64,000 bases of DNA, from assembly GCF_009904055.1 (NCBI RefSeq), contig NZ_WYDP01000003.1:62001-126000 (forward strand). The letters are read 5' to 3'. This DNA is from Rubellimicrobium sp. CFH 75288 (lineage in GTDB: Bacteria > Pseudomonadota > Alphaproteobacteria > Rhodobacterales > Rhodobacteraceae). Positions 47,647 to 57,829 of this stretch are shown one piece after another. A model generated the notes under the pieces. The model saw only the letters and a list, made by a program, of their open reading frames with translations, did not search any database and was not told where the DNA came from. How positions within the stretch are numbered: the stretch's first letter is position 1; every line of letters starts with the position of its first letter. A program made the position numbers and the translations under genes.

Positions 47647-49131
47647 ATGCCCGAGGAACGGACGCTCGCGGAACTGGGCCTGCGGGCGCAGGGGGGGCGG
47701 GAGGCGCGCGTTGCGGGCCTCGCGCTCGACAGCCGCAAGGTGGGGCGGGGGTTCCTGTTTGCCGCCCTGCCGGGGCATGGGGGGCACGGGGCCGCCCATG
47801 CGGGGGCGGCGGTGGCCGCCGGCGCGGCGGCGGTGCTGACGGACGCGGACGGCGCGCGGATCGCGGGCGACGCGCTGGGGGACGTGCCGGTGGTCCTGGC
47901 CGAGGATGCCCGGGCGGCCTTTGCCCGGACCTGCGCGCTGTGGTTCGGCCCCGGCCCCGAGACGGTCGTGGCCGTGACGGGCACCAACGGCAAGACCAGC
48001 GTGGCGAGCTTTGCCCGCCAGATCTGGGCCGCGCTGGGACACCGGGCGATCAACCTCGGCACCGTGGGGGTGGAGGGTGCGTGGGAGGCGCCGCTCGGCC
48101 ACACGACGCCGGACTCTGTGACGCTGCACCGGGTGCTGGCCGAGGCGCGCGCGGCGGGGGTGACGCATGCGGCGATGGAAGCCTCGAGCCATGGCCTCGA
48201 TCAGCGGCGGATGGACGGGGTGTGGCTGGCCGCCGCCGGCTGGACCAACCTGACGCAGGATCACCTCGACTATCACGGCGACATGGAGAGCTATTTCCGG
48301 GCCAAGGCGCGTCTGTTCGAGGCGCTGCTGCCGCCCGACGGGGTGGCGGTGATCAACCTGGACGACCCGGCCGGGGCGCGGGTGGCCGCGATCGCCGCCG
48401 CGCGCGGACAGGAGGTGATCGGAACGGGGGCCGCCGAGGGGGCGCGGCTGCGCCTGCTGGGCCAGCGCTTCGACGCGACGGGGCAGGAGATGCGGTTCGC
48501 CTGGCAGGGAGCGGCGCGGCAGGTGCGGCTGGAGCTGGTGGGCGGGTTCCAGGCGGCCAACGCGCTGGTCGCGGCGGGATTGTGCATCGGCGCGGGCGAG
48601 GAGCCCGAGGCGGTGTTCCGCGCGCTGTCCTGTCTCGAGACCGTTCGGGGGCGGATGCAGCTCGCTGCGCGGCGGGCGAACGGGGCGGCGGTGTTCGTGG
48701 ATTATGCCCACACGCCGGATGCGGTGGAGACCGCCCTGCGCGCGCTGCGGCCGCACGTGATGGGGCGGATCGTCGCCATCCTGGGCGCGGGCGGGGACCG
48801 GGACCGGACCAAGCGGCCGCTGATGGGCGCGGCCGCGGCGCGGGGGGCGGATGCGGTGATCGTGACCGACGACAACCCCCGCAGCGAGGACCCCGCCGCG
48901 ATCCGCGCCGCGATCCTAGAGGGGGTGCGCGCGGCGGGGGGCGAGGCGCAGGAGGTGGGCGACCGGGCCGAGGCGATCCTGCGCGGGGTGGACGCGCTGG
49001 GGCCCGGCGACGCGCTGCTGATCTGCGGCAAGGGGCACGAGACGGGGCAGGTCGTGGGCGGCGTGGTCTATCCCTTCGACGACCGCGAGCAGGCGAGCGT
49101 CTCGGTCGCGGTGCTGGAGGGGCGGGCGTGA
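47647..49131 (+). CDS. murE: UDP-MurNAc-tripeptide synthetase (meso-diaminopimelate-adding)
   Basis: A 494-residue Mur ligase: ATP loop TGTNGKTS (about 107-114), the HAAMEASSHGLDQ strand and the DNPR motif (in TDDNPRSEDP), which recognises meso-diaminopimelate and marks Gram-negative-type MurE. It adds the third residue to UDP-MurNAc-L-Ala-D-Glu. The ATG at 47647 follows GGCGGGGGGGCG. Its stop overlaps the murF start (GTGA). Confidence 0.95.
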   Translation: MPEERTLAELGLRAQGGREARVAGLALDSRKVGRGFLFAALPGHGGHGAAHAGAAVAAGAAAVLTDADGARIAGDALGDVPVVLAEDARAAFARTCALWFGPGPETVVAVTGTNGKTSVASFARQIWAALGHRAINLGTVGVEGAWEAPLGHTTPDSVTLHRVLAEARAAGVTHAAMEASSHGLDQRRMDGVWLAAAGWTNLTQDHLDYHGDMESYFRAKARLFEALLPPDGVAVINLDDPAGARVAAIAAARGQEVIGTGAAEGARLRLLGQRFDATGQEMRFAWQGAARQVRLELVGGFQAANALVAAGLCIGAGEEPEAVFRALSCLETVRGRMQLAARRANGAAVFVDYAHTPDAVETALRALRPHVMGRIVAILGAGGDRDRTKRPLMGAAAARGADAVIVTDDNPRSEDPAAIRAAILEGVRAAGGEAQEVGDRAEAILRGVDALGPGDALLICGKGHETGQVVGGVVYPFDDREQASVSVAVLEGRA

Positions 49132-50570
49132 CGCTGTGGACCGCAGGGGAGGCGGCGGCCGCGACGGGCGGGCGCACGGACGGAGACTGGGCGGCCACCG
49201 GGGTCTCGATCGACACACGCACGCTGCAACCCGGCGACCTGTTCGTGGCGCTGCGGGCGGCGCGGGACGGGCACGACTTCGTGGCCGAGGCCCTGGCGCG
49301 CGGGGCGGCGGCGGCGATGGTCTCGCGCGTGCCCGAAGGGGTGGCGGAGGGGGCGCCGCTTCTCCTCGTGCCCGATGTGCAGGCGGGGCTGGAGGCGCTG
49401 GGCCGGGCGGGGCGCGCGCGGACGCGGGCGCGGGTCTGCGCGATCACCGGATCGGCGGGCAAGACCTCGACCAAGGAGATGCTGCGCGCCGCACTCGAGG
49501 GGCAGGGGCGGGTCCATGCCTCGGCCGCGAGCTACAACAACCATTGGGGCGTGCCGCTGACGCTGGCGCGGATGCCGCGCGAGACGGATTTCGCCGTGAT
49601 CGAGATCGGGATGAACCGTCCCGGCGAGATCGCGCCGCTGGCGCGGCAGGCGCGGCCGCATGTGGTGCTGATCACCACGATCGGGCCGGCGCATCTGGAG
49701 GCCTTCGGCACGCTGGAGGGGATCGCGGCCGAGAAGGCTTCGATCTGCGAGGGGCTGGAGCCGGGAGGCGTCGCCGTGCTGAACGGGGACGTGCCGCAGG
49801 CGCCGATCCTGCTGGCGGCCGCGCGCGCCGCGGGGGCGCGGGTCGTGACCTTCGGCGAGCGCGCGGGGGTTCATCACCGCCTGCTCGAGGCGCGGGCCGG
49901 GCAGGGTTCGACCGTGGCGCGGGCGCGGGCCTGGCGGCAGGCAGTGCATCTCAAGGTCGCCTCGGAGGGACGGCACTTCGCGCTCAATGCGCTGGGGGCG
50001 CTGGCGGCGGCGCGCGCGATGGGGGCCGACCGGGCGCTGTCGCTGAACGGGCTGGCGCGCTGGGCACCGCCCGAGGGGCGGGGTGGGCAGGAGCGGCTGC
50101 CCTGGGGCGACGGGGCGATCGTGCTGATCGACGATGCCTTCAACGCCAATCCCCAGTCCCTCGCGGCGAGTCTGGCCACGCTGGCGGGGATGCGGCCCGA
50201 GGACGGGGCGGGTCGCGTGCGCCGCGGGCGGCGGATCGCGGTCCTGGGCGACATGCTGGAGCTGGGCCCGGAGGAGGCGCGGATGCACGCGGCGATGGCC
50301 GGGGACCCCTCGATGGCATCGGTCCATGTGGTCCATTGCGTCGGGCCCAGGATGCGCGCGCTGCACGAGGCGCTGCCCGAGGAGCGGCGCGGCTTGTGGG
50401 CGGAGCGACCGGAGGATCTGGGCCGCGCGCTGCCGCGCCTGATCGATGCCGGCGACATCGTGCTGGTGAAGGGGTCCAAGGGAAGCCGGGTGGCGCTGCT
50501 CGTTGACGTGATCCGTCGTTTGGGGCAAGGGGCCGCGTCGCCCGCAACCCGCGGCGAAGAGGGGACGTGA
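49128..50570 (+). CDS. murF: UDP-MurNAc-tripeptide:D-alanyl-D-alanine ligase
   Basis: A 480-residue Mur ligase that adds D-Ala-D-Ala to complete the UDP-MurNAc-pentapeptide. Motifs: ATP loop [11 protein letters not shown] (about 104-114), [28 protein letters not shown] and a C-terminal LGDMLELG. The GTG start at 49128 lies in the murE stop codon. It ends four bases before mraY. Confidence 0.95.
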   Translation: MTLWTAGEAAAATGGRTDGDWAATGVSIDTRTLQPGDLFVALRAARDGHDFVAEALARGAAAAMVSRVPEGVAEGAPLLLVPDVQAGLEALGRAGRARTRARVCAITGSAGKTSTKEMLRAALEGQGRVHASAASYNNHWGVPLTLARMPRETDFAVIEIGMNRPGEIAPLARQARPHVVLITTIGPAHLEAFGTLEGIAAEKASICEGLEPGGVAVLNGDVPQAPILLAAARAAGARVVTFGERAGVHHRLLEARAGQGSTVARARAWRQAVHLKVASEGRHFALNALGALAAARAMGADRALSLNGLARWAPPEGRGGQERLPWGDGAIVLIDDAFNANPQSLAASLATLAGMRPEDGAGRVRRGRRIAVLGDMLELGPEEARMHAAMAGDPSMASVHVVHCVGPRMRALHEALPEERRGLWAERPEDLGRALPRLIDAGDIVLVKGSKGSRVALLVDVIRRLGQGAASPATRGEEGT

Positions 50571-50574
50571 CCCG

Positions 50575-51657
50575 ATGCTCTACTGGCTCACCGCCCTCAG
50601 CACGGGCGGCGACGTGTTCAACCTGTTCCGCTACATCACCTTCCGGGCGGGAGGGGCGTTCCTGACGGCACTCGTGTTCGGCTTTGCCTTCGGGCCGATG
50701 CTGATCGCGGTGCTGCGCCAGCGGCAGGGCAAGGGCCAGCCGATCCGCGCCGACGGGCCCGAGGGGCATTTCGTCAAGGCAGGCACGCCGACGATGGGGG
50801 GGCTGCTGATCATCGCGGCGCTGGTCACCTCCACGCTGCTCTGGGCGCGGCTCGACAACCCGTTCGTGTGGATGGTCCTGTTCGTGACGCTGAGCTTTGC
50901 GCTGCTGGGCTTCGCCGACGACTATGCCAAGGTCACCAAGCAGACGACGGATGGGGTGTCGGGCAAGCTGCGGCTGGCCATCGGGTTCCTGGTCGCGGCC
51001 ATCGCGGGATGGTGGGCCGCGGCCTATCACCCCGACGATCTGAGCTGGCAGCTCGCGCTGCCGTTCTTCAAGGACGCGCTGATCAACCTCGGGATCCTGT
51101 TCGTGCCCTTTGCCATGCTGGTGATCGTGGGGGCGGCCAATGCGGTCAACCTGACCGACGGGCTGGACGGGCTGGCGATCATGCCGGTGATGATCGCGGC
51201 GGCGACCTTCGGGGTGATCGCCTATGCGGTGGGGCGCACCGACTTCACCGAGTATCTGGGCGTCCACTACGTCCCCTTCACGGGCGAGATCCTGGTCTTC
51301 TGCGCGGCGCTGATCGGGGGGGGCCTGGGCTTCCTGTGGTACAACGCGCCGCCCGCGGCGGTGTTCATGGGCGACACGGGCAGCCTTGCGCTGGGGGGGG
51401 CGCTGGGGGCGATCGCGGTGGCGACCAAGCACGAGATCGTGCTGGCGATCGTCGGCGGGCTGTTCGTGGTCGAGGCGCTGTCGGTGATGATCCAGGTCTT
51501 CTGGTACAAGCGGACGGGCAGGCGGGTGTTCCTGATGGCGCCGATCCACCACCATTTCGAGAAGAAGGGCTGGGCCGAGCCGCAGATCGTGATCCGGTTC
51601 TGGATCGTCTCGCTGATCCTCGCGCTGATCGGGCTGGCCACGCTCAAGGTGCGGTGA
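50575..51657 (+). CDS. mraY: Phospho-MurNAc-pentapeptide transferase
   Basis: A 360-residue integral membrane enzyme with ten predicted transmembrane segments that makes lipid I from UDP-MurNAc-pentapeptide and undecaprenyl phosphate. Signatures: [22 protein letters not shown] (catalytic Asp pair), [13 protein letters not shown] and the loop [13 protein letters not shown]. Length and motifs are complete. Confidence 0.96.
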   Translation: MLYWLTALSTGGDVFNLFRYITFRAGGAFLTALVFGFAFGPMLIAVLRQRQGKGQPIRADGPEGHFVKAGTPTMGGLLIIAALVTSTLLWARLDNPFVWMVLFVTLSFALLGFADDYAKVTKQTTDGVSGKLRLAIGFLVAAIAGWWAAAYHPDDLSWQLALPFFKDALINLGILFVPFAMLVIVGAANAVNLTDGLDGLAIMPVMIAAATFGVIAYAVGRTDFTEYLGVHYVPFTGEILVFCAALIGGGLGFLWYNAPPAAVFMGDTGSLALGGALGAIAVATKHEIVLAIVGGLFVVEALSVMIQVFWYKRTGRRVFLMAPIHHHFEKKGWAEPQIVIRFWIVSLILALIGLATLKVR

Positions 51658-51679
51658 TGCGGGTGCGGAGGGCTGAGCC

Positions 51680-52024
51680 GTGACGGCGGGCTGGGGCGTG
51701 TGGGGCATCCTGGCCGTGGCGGTGGTGTGCGAGGTGATCGCCACGTCGCTCCTGCACGAGAGCCGGCAGTTCACGCGGCTCTGGCCGACGCTGGGCATGG
51801 CGAGCTTCTATCTCCTGGCCTTCTACCTGCTGTCGCTGACCTTGCGGGTGCTCCCGGTCGGGGTGGTCTATGCGGTCTGGAGCGGGCTGGGGGTGGTCCT
51901 CATCTCGCTGGTAGGGTGGCTCGTGTTCCGGCAGGCGCTGGACCCGCCGGCGATCCTGGGGATCGGGCTGATCCTGGCGGGGGTGCTGGTGCTGAACCTG
52001 TGGAGCACCGGGGGAGGGCATTGA
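51680..52024 (+). CDS. Small multidrug resistance (SMR/EmrE-type) transporter
   Basis: A 114-residue protein with four transmembrane helices. The membrane-embedded substrate and proton-binding glutamate is present in the first helix (VCEVIATSLL, Glu at about 18), and YAVWSGLGVVLIS marks the SMR family. It exports quaternary ammonium compounds or guanidinium in known members. GTG start. It sits between mraY and murD inside the dcw cluster, which is not part of the usual gene order. Confidence 0.82.
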   Translation: MTAGWGVWGILAVAVVCEVIATSLLHESRQFTRLWPTLGMASFYLLAFYLLSLTLRVLPVGVVYAVWSGLGVVLISLVGWLVFRQALDPPAILGIGLILAGVLVLNLWSTGGGH

Positions 52025-52431
52025 GCGGCCCTGCGGGAGAGGCGCGCGCGATGCTGGCGGGGATGGCGCCGGCGCTGGCCCCCGAACGGTTCCGGTTCTG
52101 CGAGGGAGGGGAGGGGTTGATCCCGCTGGCCTGGGCGATGGTGCGCGAGGCGGAGGGGCCGAGCCTGATCCTGCCCGAGCCGCTGCCCGAGGGCGCGGCA
52201 CCCCTGGGCCCGGCCCTGCGGCGGATCACGCTGGAGGTCTGGTCGGCGCTGGACGGGGTGGGGCTGACGGCGGCCGTCTCGGGCGCACTGGCGGCGCGGG
52301 GGATCGCCTGCAACGTCGTGGCCGGAGCCCGGCACGACCACCTGTTCGTTCCCGACGGGCGCGAGGCGGAGGCATTGGACGTCCTGCGCGCGCTGTCGGC
52401 AGAGGCGCGGGGCGGCGGGGCCGCGGGCTGA
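52021..52431 (+). CDS. ACT-domain protein
   Basis: A 136-residue protein resembling small stand-alone ACT-domain proteins ([20 protein letters not shown] and [17 protein letters not shown]). ACT domains usually bind amino acids as regulators. A TTG start at 52021 overlapping the SMR stop and preceded by GGGGAGGG gives a family-like N-terminus; the ATG at 52051 is the alternative. It lies between the SMR gene and murD in the same direction. Confidence 0.65.
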   Translation: MSGPAGEARAMLAGMAPALAPERFRFCEGGEGLIPLAWAMVREAEGPSLILPEPLPEGAAPLGPALRRITLEVWSALDGVGLTAAVSGALAARGIACNVVAGARHDHLFVPDGREAEALDVLRALSAEARGGGAAG

Positions 52432-52489
52432 CCCTTGCGGCCGCGCCGTGGCGGGCGCAGAGATCGCGCGGGCAAGCAAAGAGGGCGGC

Positions 52490-53908
52490 ATGATCCCGGT
52501 CAGGGGCGTGGAGGGCGCGCGGGTCGCGGTGCTGGGGCTGGGCCGGTCGGGCCTCGCCACGGTGGAGGCGCTGGCGGCGGGGGGCGCGGAGGTGGTCGTC
52601 TGGGACGACGGGGCGCCCGCGCGCGAGGCGGCCGAGGCGCGGGGGCTGCGCGTGCTGGACCTGACGCGCGAGCGGTCCTGGGAGGGGGTGGCGCTGCTGG
52701 TCACCAGCCCCGGCATCCCGCACCTGTATCCCCGCCCGCACCCCGCCATCGCCGCCGCGTGGGAGGCCGGCGTGCCGGTGGACAACGATGTGGGGCTGTT
52801 CTTCCGGTCCTTCGCCACGGAGGAGTGGGAGGGGTTCGCGACGCGGCCGCGCGTGGTGGCGGTGACGGGGTCGAACGGCAAGAGCACCACGAGCGCGCTG
52901 ATCCACCACATCGTCGCCGAATCGGGGCGGCCTGCGCAGCTGGGCGGCAATATCGGGCGGGGGGTCCTGTCGCTCGAGCCCGCACGCGACGGCGAGGTGG
53001 CGGTGCTGGAGCTGTCGAGCTACCAGACGGACCTGGCGCGGGCCCTGACGCCGGACATCGCGGTGTTCACCAACCTGTCGCCCGACCATCTGGACCGGCA
53101 CGGCGGAATGGGGGGCTATTTTGCGGCCAAGCGGCGGCTGTTCGCCGAAGGAGGTCCCGACCGCGCCGTGATCGGCGTGGACGAGGACGAGGGGCGCCAC
53201 CTGGCCGGGCAGCTGGCCGAGGGGCCCGGCGACGACCGGGTGATCCGCGTCTCGGTCGCGCGGCGGCTGGAGGGGGCGGCCTGGGCGGTCACCGCGCGGC
53301 GGGGCTTTCTCTCGGAATGGCGGCACGGCCGGCAGGTGGCGAGCGTGGACCTCCGCGGCATCGGCGGCCTGCCGGGCGAGCATAACCACCAGAACGCCTG
53401 CTGCGCCTGGGCGGTGGCGCGCTGTCTGGGCCTGGGGCCGCGCGCGATCGAGGCGGGGCTGCGATCCTATCCCGGCCTGCCGCACCGGTCCCAGCGCATC
53501 GCCGAGGCGGGCGGCGTCGTCTTCGTCAACGACAGCAAGGCCACCAACGTGGACAGCGCGGCGCGGGCCCTGCGCGCCTTCGACCGCATCCGCTGGATCT
53601 GCGGCGGGCTGGAGAAGGAGGGGGGCCTGGGCGCGCTGGTCCCCCATCTGGGGTCGGTCGCCAAGGCCTATGTGATCGGGCGGGAAGCCGCGGCCTTTGC
53701 CCGCCAGCTGCCGGGCGTGGAGACGGAGATCTGCACCACCATGGCGCGCGCCGTCGAGCGCGCGGTGGCGGAGGCGCAACCCGGCGAGACGGTGCTGCTC
53801 GCGCCTGCGGCGGCGAGCTTCGACCAGTACGACAATTTCGAGCAGCGGGGCGAGGATTTCGCCGCCGCCGTCCGACGGTGCCTGGCCGCGCGGGGAGAGG
53901 GCGGCTGA
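52490..53908 (+). CDS. murD: UDP-N-acetylmuramoylalanine:D-glutamate ligase
   Basis: A 472-residue Mur ligase that adds D-Glu to UDP-MurNAc-L-Ala. Motifs: N-terminal UDP-binding [16 protein letters not shown] loop TGSNGKSTT (about 125-133), [18 protein letters not shown] and the end segment [19 protein letters not shown]. The ATG at 52490 (MIPVRGVEG), with GAGGGCGG before it, is preferred over a GTG at 52448. It is the last dcw gene here; ftsW, murG and murC do not follow. Confidence 0.95.
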   Translation: MIPVRGVEGARVAVLGLGRSGLATVEALAAGGAEVVVWDDGAPAREAAEARGLRVLDLTRERSWEGVALLVTSPGIPHLYPRPHPAIAAAWEAGVPVDNDVGLFFRSFATEEWEGFATRPRVVAVTGSNGKSTTSALIHHIVAESGRPAQLGGNIGRGVLSLEPARDGEVAVLELSSYQTDLARALTPDIAVFTNLSPDHLDRHGGMGGYFAAKRRLFAEGGPDRAVIGVDEDEGRHLAGQLAEGPGDDRVIRVSVARRLEGAAWAVTARRGFLSEWRHGRQVASVDLRGIGGLPGEHNHQNACCAWAVARCLGLGPRAIEAGLRSYPGLPHRSQRIAEAGGVVFVNDSKATNVDSAARALRAFDRIRWICGGLEKEGGLGALVPHLGSVAKAYVIGREAAAFARQLPGVETEICTTMARAVERAVAEAQPGETVLLAPAAASFDQYDNFEQRGEDFAAAVRRCLAARGEGG

Positions 53909-53914
53909 GCGCGC

Positions 53915-56422
53915 CTAGCCGTCCTGCCGCAGGCGGGCGTTCTCCGGGTCATGGGGGCTGTCGATCGTCACCTCGGCGTCCCACAGTTCCCGGAACATGC
54001 GCACCTTGAGGCGCGTGCCGGGCCGGGCGAGGTCCGGGCGGACATAGCCCATGCCGATGGAGCGGCCGAAGGCCACGGACCAACCGCCGGAGGTGAGGCG
54101 GCCGACGCGGGTGCCGTCCGTGTCGAACAGCGCCTCGCGCCCCCAGGGGTCGGCGTCGGGGGGGCCGTCGATCAGCAGCGTGACGCAGGCCGATCGGATG
54201 CCCGTCTCCTCCATCGCGCGCTTGCCGCGGAAATCCTTGGAGCGGTCCACGAAGCGGTCGAGCCCGGCCTCGAGCGGGGTGGCGTCGCGGCCCAGTTCGT
54301 TGCCGAAGGCGCGGTAGCTCTTTTCCTGGCGCAGCCAGTTCTGCGCCCGCGCTCCCACGAGCCGCAGGCCCAGCGGCTCGCCCGCCTCCATGAGACGGTC
54401 GAACAGGTGGTTCTGCATCTCGATCGGGTGGTGGAGTTCCCAGCCGAGCTCGCCGGTATAGGCGACGCGCAGGGCGTGGACGGGCACCATGCCGAGTTCG
54501 ATCCGCCGGGCCGACAGCCAGGGGAAGCGTGCGTTGGAGAGCGCGGTGTCGGGTTCCGCGTCCCGCAGGAGGGGGCGCAGGAGGTCGCGCGCACGCGGCC
54601 CGGCGAGGGCGAAGACGCCCCATTGCGTCGTCACGTCGTGGACGTCGAGGCGGCCGAAGCGGGGCTCGGCCTCCTCGGCGGCGCGGCGCAGCCAGTCCCC
54701 GTCGTAATCGGCCCAGGCGCCGGCGGAGATGAGGGTGAAGTCGTCCTCGGCCGTGCGCACGATCGTGTATTCGGTCCGCACGGTGCCGGCATCGGTCAGC
54801 GCGTAGGTGAGGTTGATGCGCCCGACCCTGGGCAGGCGGTTGGTGGTGAACCAGTCGAGAAAGGCCGCGGCGCCGGGGCCCCTGACGCGGTGCTTGGCGA
54901 AGGCGGTGGCGTCGATCAGGCCGATGTTCTCGCGGATCGCGCGGGCCTCGGCCTCGGCATGGGGCCACCAGGCGGCGCGGCGGAAGGAGCGGGCGTCGTG
55001 GTCGAAGCCTTCTGGCGCGTCGGGAGGGCCGAAATAGTTGGGGCGCTCCCAGCCGTTGACCTGGCCGAACTGGGCGCCGCGCGCCTTCTGGCGGTCATAG
55101 GCGGGCGAGGTGCGCAGGGGGCGGCAGGCCTCGCGCTCCTCGTCGGGGTGATGGAGGATGAAGACGTGGGAATAGGCCTCCTCGTTCTTGCGGGCGGCGT
55201 ATTCGGTGGTCATCCAGGACCCGAAGCGGCGCGGGTCGAGCGAGGCCATGTCGATCTCGGCCTCGCCCTCGATCATCAGCTGCGACAGGTAGTGCCCCGT
55301 GCCGCCCGCGGCGGTGATGCCGAAGGAGAAGCCCTCGGCCAGCCAGAGGTTCCTGAGACCCGGCGCGGGCCCGAGCAGCGGGTTGCCGTCGGGCGTGTAG
55401 CAGATGGGGCCGTTGAAGTCGTCCTTGAGGCCCACATGCTCGGAGGACGGGATGCGGTGGATCATCGACATGTACTCGGCCTCGATCCGCTCGAGGTCGA
55501 GCGGGAAGAGGTCGGCCCGGAAGGACGGGGGCACGCCATATTCGAAGCGGGCCGGCGCGCCGAACTCGTAGGGGCCGAGGATCCAGCCGCCGCGCTCCTC
55601 GCGGACATACCACTTGGCGTCGGCGTCGCGCAGGACGGGATGCTGGGGGTTCGTCTTGCGCCACTCGACCAGGGCGGGGTCGGGTTCGGTGACGATGTAC
55701 TGGTGCTCGACGGGGATGGCGGGGATGCGCAGGCCCAGAAGGCGCGCGGTGCGCTGGGCATGGTTGCCGGTGGCGGTGACGACGTGCTCGGCCCGGATCG
55801 TGGCGCGATCGTCGGTGGGGACGAGGTTGCCGCCCCGGTCCTCCATCCGGGTGACGGTGACGGCCCAGTGATCGCCCTTCCAGTCGAAGGCATCCACCTG
55901 CCACTTGCGCTCGATGGTGGCGCCGTGCGCGCGGGCGCCCTTGGCCATGGCCATGGTCACGTCGGCGGGGTTGATGTAGCCGTCCTGCGGGTGGAACAGC
56001 GCCCCCTTGAGGTCGTCGGTCCGCACGAGCGGCCAGCGCTCGGCGATCTGGCGGGGGGTCAGGAATTCGTGCTCGACCCCGGCGGTCTCGGCGGTGGTGG
56101 AGTAGAGCATGTATTCGTCCATGCGCTCCTGCGTCTGGGCCATGCGCAGGTTGCCGACGACGAAGAAGCCCGGATCGAGCCCGGTCTCGTCCTTGAGCCC
56201 CTTGTAGAAGTCCACGGAATACTTGTGGATGTGGGTCGTCGCGTAGCTCATGTTGAAGAGCGGCAGGAGCCCCGCGGCGTGCCAGGTGGAGCCGGCCGTC
56301 AGCTCGTCGCGCTCGAGCAGCATCGTGTCCCAGCCCGCGCGTGCGAGGTGGTAGGCGATGGCCGTGCCCACCGCGCCGCCCCCCACCACGAGTGCGCGCA
56401 CCTCCGTCCTGAGCGTCGTCAT
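53915..56422 (-). CDS. FAD-dependent dehydrogenase with GcvT-like domain (dimethylglycine/sarcosine dehydrogenase type)
   Basis: An 835-residue two-part enzyme. The N-terminal DAO-type FAD domain (about 1-400) has VVGGGAVGTAIAYHLARAG and the covalent-flavin-region WHAAGLLPLF. The C-terminal half (about 430-835) is an aminomethyltransferase/GcvT tetrahydrofolate-binding domain. Such enzymes demethylate dimethylglycine, sarcosine or similar N-methyl compounds and pass the one-carbon unit to folate. The exact substrate is not certain. It converges with murD, with only six bases between stops. Confidence 0.85.
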   Translation of the reverse strand: MTTLRTEVRALVVGGGAVGTAIAYHLARAGWDTMLLERDELTAGSTWHAAGLLPLFNMSYATTHIHKYSVDFYKGLKDETGLDPGFFVVGNLRMAQTQERMDEYMLYSTTAETAGVEHEFLTPRQIAERWPLVRTDDLKGALFHPQDGYINPADVTMAMAKGARAHGATIERKWQVDAFDWKGDHWAVTVTRMEDRGGNLVPTDDRATIRAEHVVTATGNHAQRTARLLGLRIPAIPVEHQYIVTEPDPALVEWRKTNPQHPVLRDADAKWYVREERGGWILGPYEFGAPARFEYGVPPSFRADLFPLDLERIEAEYMSMIHRIPSSEHVGLKDDFNGPICYTPDGNPLLGPAPGLRNLWLAEGFSFGITAAGGTGHYLSQLMIEGEAEIDMASLDPRRFGSWMTTEYAARKNEEAYSHVFILHHPDEEREACRPLRTSPAYDRQKARGAQFGQVNGWERPNYFGPPDAPEGFDHDARSFRRAAWWPHAEAEARAIRENIGLIDATAFAKHRVRGPGAAAFLDWFTTNRLPRVGRINLTYALTDAGTVRTEYTIVRTAEDDFTLISAGAWADYDGDWLRRAAEEAEPRFGRLDVHDVTTQWGVFALAGPRARDLLRPLLRDAEPDTALSNARFPWLSARRIELGMVPVHALRVAYTGELGWELHHPIEMQNHLFDRLMEAGEPLGLRLVGARAQNWLRQEKSYRAFGNELGRDATPLEAGLDRFVDRSKDFRGKRAMEETGIRSACVTLLIDGPPDADPWGREALFDTDGTRVGRLTSGGWSVAFGRSIGMGYVRPDLARPGTRLKVRMFRELWDAEVTIDSPHDPENARLRQDG

Positions 56423-56527
56423 TCCCGCGATCCCCCGCCTGAGCCCGCGTCACAATCTCCCCCCGCCATCCTGCGGCGCGGCTGGAGGCGACGCAACGCG
56501 GGCGGGATGCGACCGGTCGGCGCGGGA

Positions 56528-56842
56528 TCAGCCGCCGGCGCGGCAGCGGCGCGCCCCGGCCTCGAGACCGCAGGAGAAGCCGGCTCCGCCCTCGCCCGCC
56601 CGCCGGATCGCGGGCGGAGACGGTGCCGCGGCGGCCGGGGCGAGCGGCGTCGTCTCCACGGCTGGCGGCAGCGCGGCCCCGGCGGGGCTGCTCGCCCACG
56701 GACGGCGCAGGAGCGGCTCGCCGGACGGGGCGCCCATGCCTGTCTGCGCGGCGGCCGGGGCAAGGTGGCGCAGGCCCAGCGCCCCTCCCGATCCGAGAAC
56801 GAGAAGGGTTCCGAGACCGAGGATGACGAGGGGTCGGCGCAT
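56528..56842 (-). CDS. Small hypothetical membrane-anchored or exported protein
   Basis: A 104-residue protein with an N-terminal hydrophobic helix (LVILGLGTLLVLGSGGALGL, about 5-24) and an Ala/Pro-rich low-complexity middle. It ends in a short Cys-containing tail (FSCGLEAGARRCRAGG). The ATG at 56842 follows GGAG at a suitable distance. No family recognised. It is divergent from panC (132 bases between starts) and upstream of the dehydrogenase on the same strand. Confidence 0.5.
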   Translation of the reverse strand: MRRPLVILGLGTLLVLGSGGALGLRHLAPAAAQTGMGAPSGEPLLRRPWASSPAGAALPPAVETTPLAPAAAAPSPPAIRRAGEGGAGFSCGLEAGARRCRAGG

Positions 56843-56974
56843 GGGGGGCTCCGGTCGGCTGACGGGACGGGTCTGACAGGACCGTGGGGCAGCGGCATGG
56901 CATCCCGATGGCATCCGTGCGCCGGGTTGCCGCGGCGCGGCGCGGGACCTAGAACCGGCGGCGGGAGGGGCGTC

Positions 56975-57829
56975 ATGGAGATCTGCGGGACGGTCGAGCG
57001 GATGCGGGCGGTGCGCGCCGGCTGGAAGGGGGCCAGCGTGGCGCTGGTGCCGACAATGGGCGCCCTCCATCGCGGGCATCTGGCCCTGGTGGAGGCGGCG
57101 CACGAGCGGGCCGAGCGGATCGTTGCCTCCATCTTCGTCAATCCCACGCAGTTCGGCGATCCGGCAGACCTTGCCGCCTATCCGCGGGAGGAGGCGGCCG
57201 ACAGGGCGCTGCTCGAGCAGGCGGGAGTGGACGCGCTGTTCCTGCCCTCCGTGGCGGAGATGTATCCGCCCGGTGCGGAGACGGTGGTGGAAACCGAGCG
57301 CCTGGCGGGGCTGTATCACGGGGCCGTGCGCCCCGGCCATTTCCGGGGCGTGGCCACGGTCGTCTGCAAGCTCTTGAACATCGTGCGCCCCGACATCGCG
57401 CTGTTCGGGGAGAAAGACTACCAGCAGCTGGCCGTCATCCGGCGGATGGTGCGCGACCTGTTCATCCCCGTGGAGATTGTCGGCGTGCCCACCCTGCGCG
57501 AGGCGGACGGCCTGGCGATGTCGTCGCGAAACCGGCGGCTGGGACCGGAGGACCGGCGCGCGGCCGCGGTGCTGTCGCGGGCGCTGGACCGCGCCGAGGC
57601 GCTGGCTGCGGAAGGCGCACCGGCCGAACGGCTGGCCGAGGCGATCCGCGAGGTCGTGGGCGCCGAGCCGCGGGCGCGGCTCTGCGGCCTCGACATCGTG
57701 GATGCCGAGACGTTCGAGCCCGTCGTGCGCACGATCACGCGGCGGGCAGGGATCATGCTGTCGGCCGAGGTCGGGGGCGTCCTGCTTCTCGACCAGCGCG
57801 AGGTCGGCCCGAGGGAGAGCGCGCCATGA
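56975..57829 (+). CDS. panC: Pantothenate synthetase
   Basis: A 284-residue enzyme joining pantoate and beta-alanine with ATP. Motifs: [13 protein letters not shown] (about 27-39, HIGH-type), [19 protein letters not shown] and the KMSKS-like AMSSRNRRL. The ATG follows CGGGAGGGG. It overlaps panB (ATGA), the usual pantothenate operon in reversed order. Confidence 0.95.
   Translation: MEICGTVERMRAVRAGWKGASVALVPTMGALHRGHLALVEAAHERAERIVASIFVNPTQFGDPADLAAYPREEAADRALLEQAGVDALFLPSVAEMYPPGAETVVETERLAGLYHGAVRPGHFRGVATVVCKLLNIVRPDIALFGEKDYQQLAVIRRMVRDLFIPVEIVGVPTLREADGLAMSSRNRRLGPEDRRAAAVLSRALDRAEALAAEGAPAERLAEAIREVVGAEPRARLCGLDIVDAETFEPVVRTITRRAGIMLSAEVGGVLLLDQREVGPRESAP

Noticed and set aside
53951-57829. 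Plus-strand open frame of about 1,290 codons ending with panC
   Set aside because: Only the last 284 codons (from 56975) show family sequence; the rest is antisense to the FAD-dependent dehydrogenase gene.
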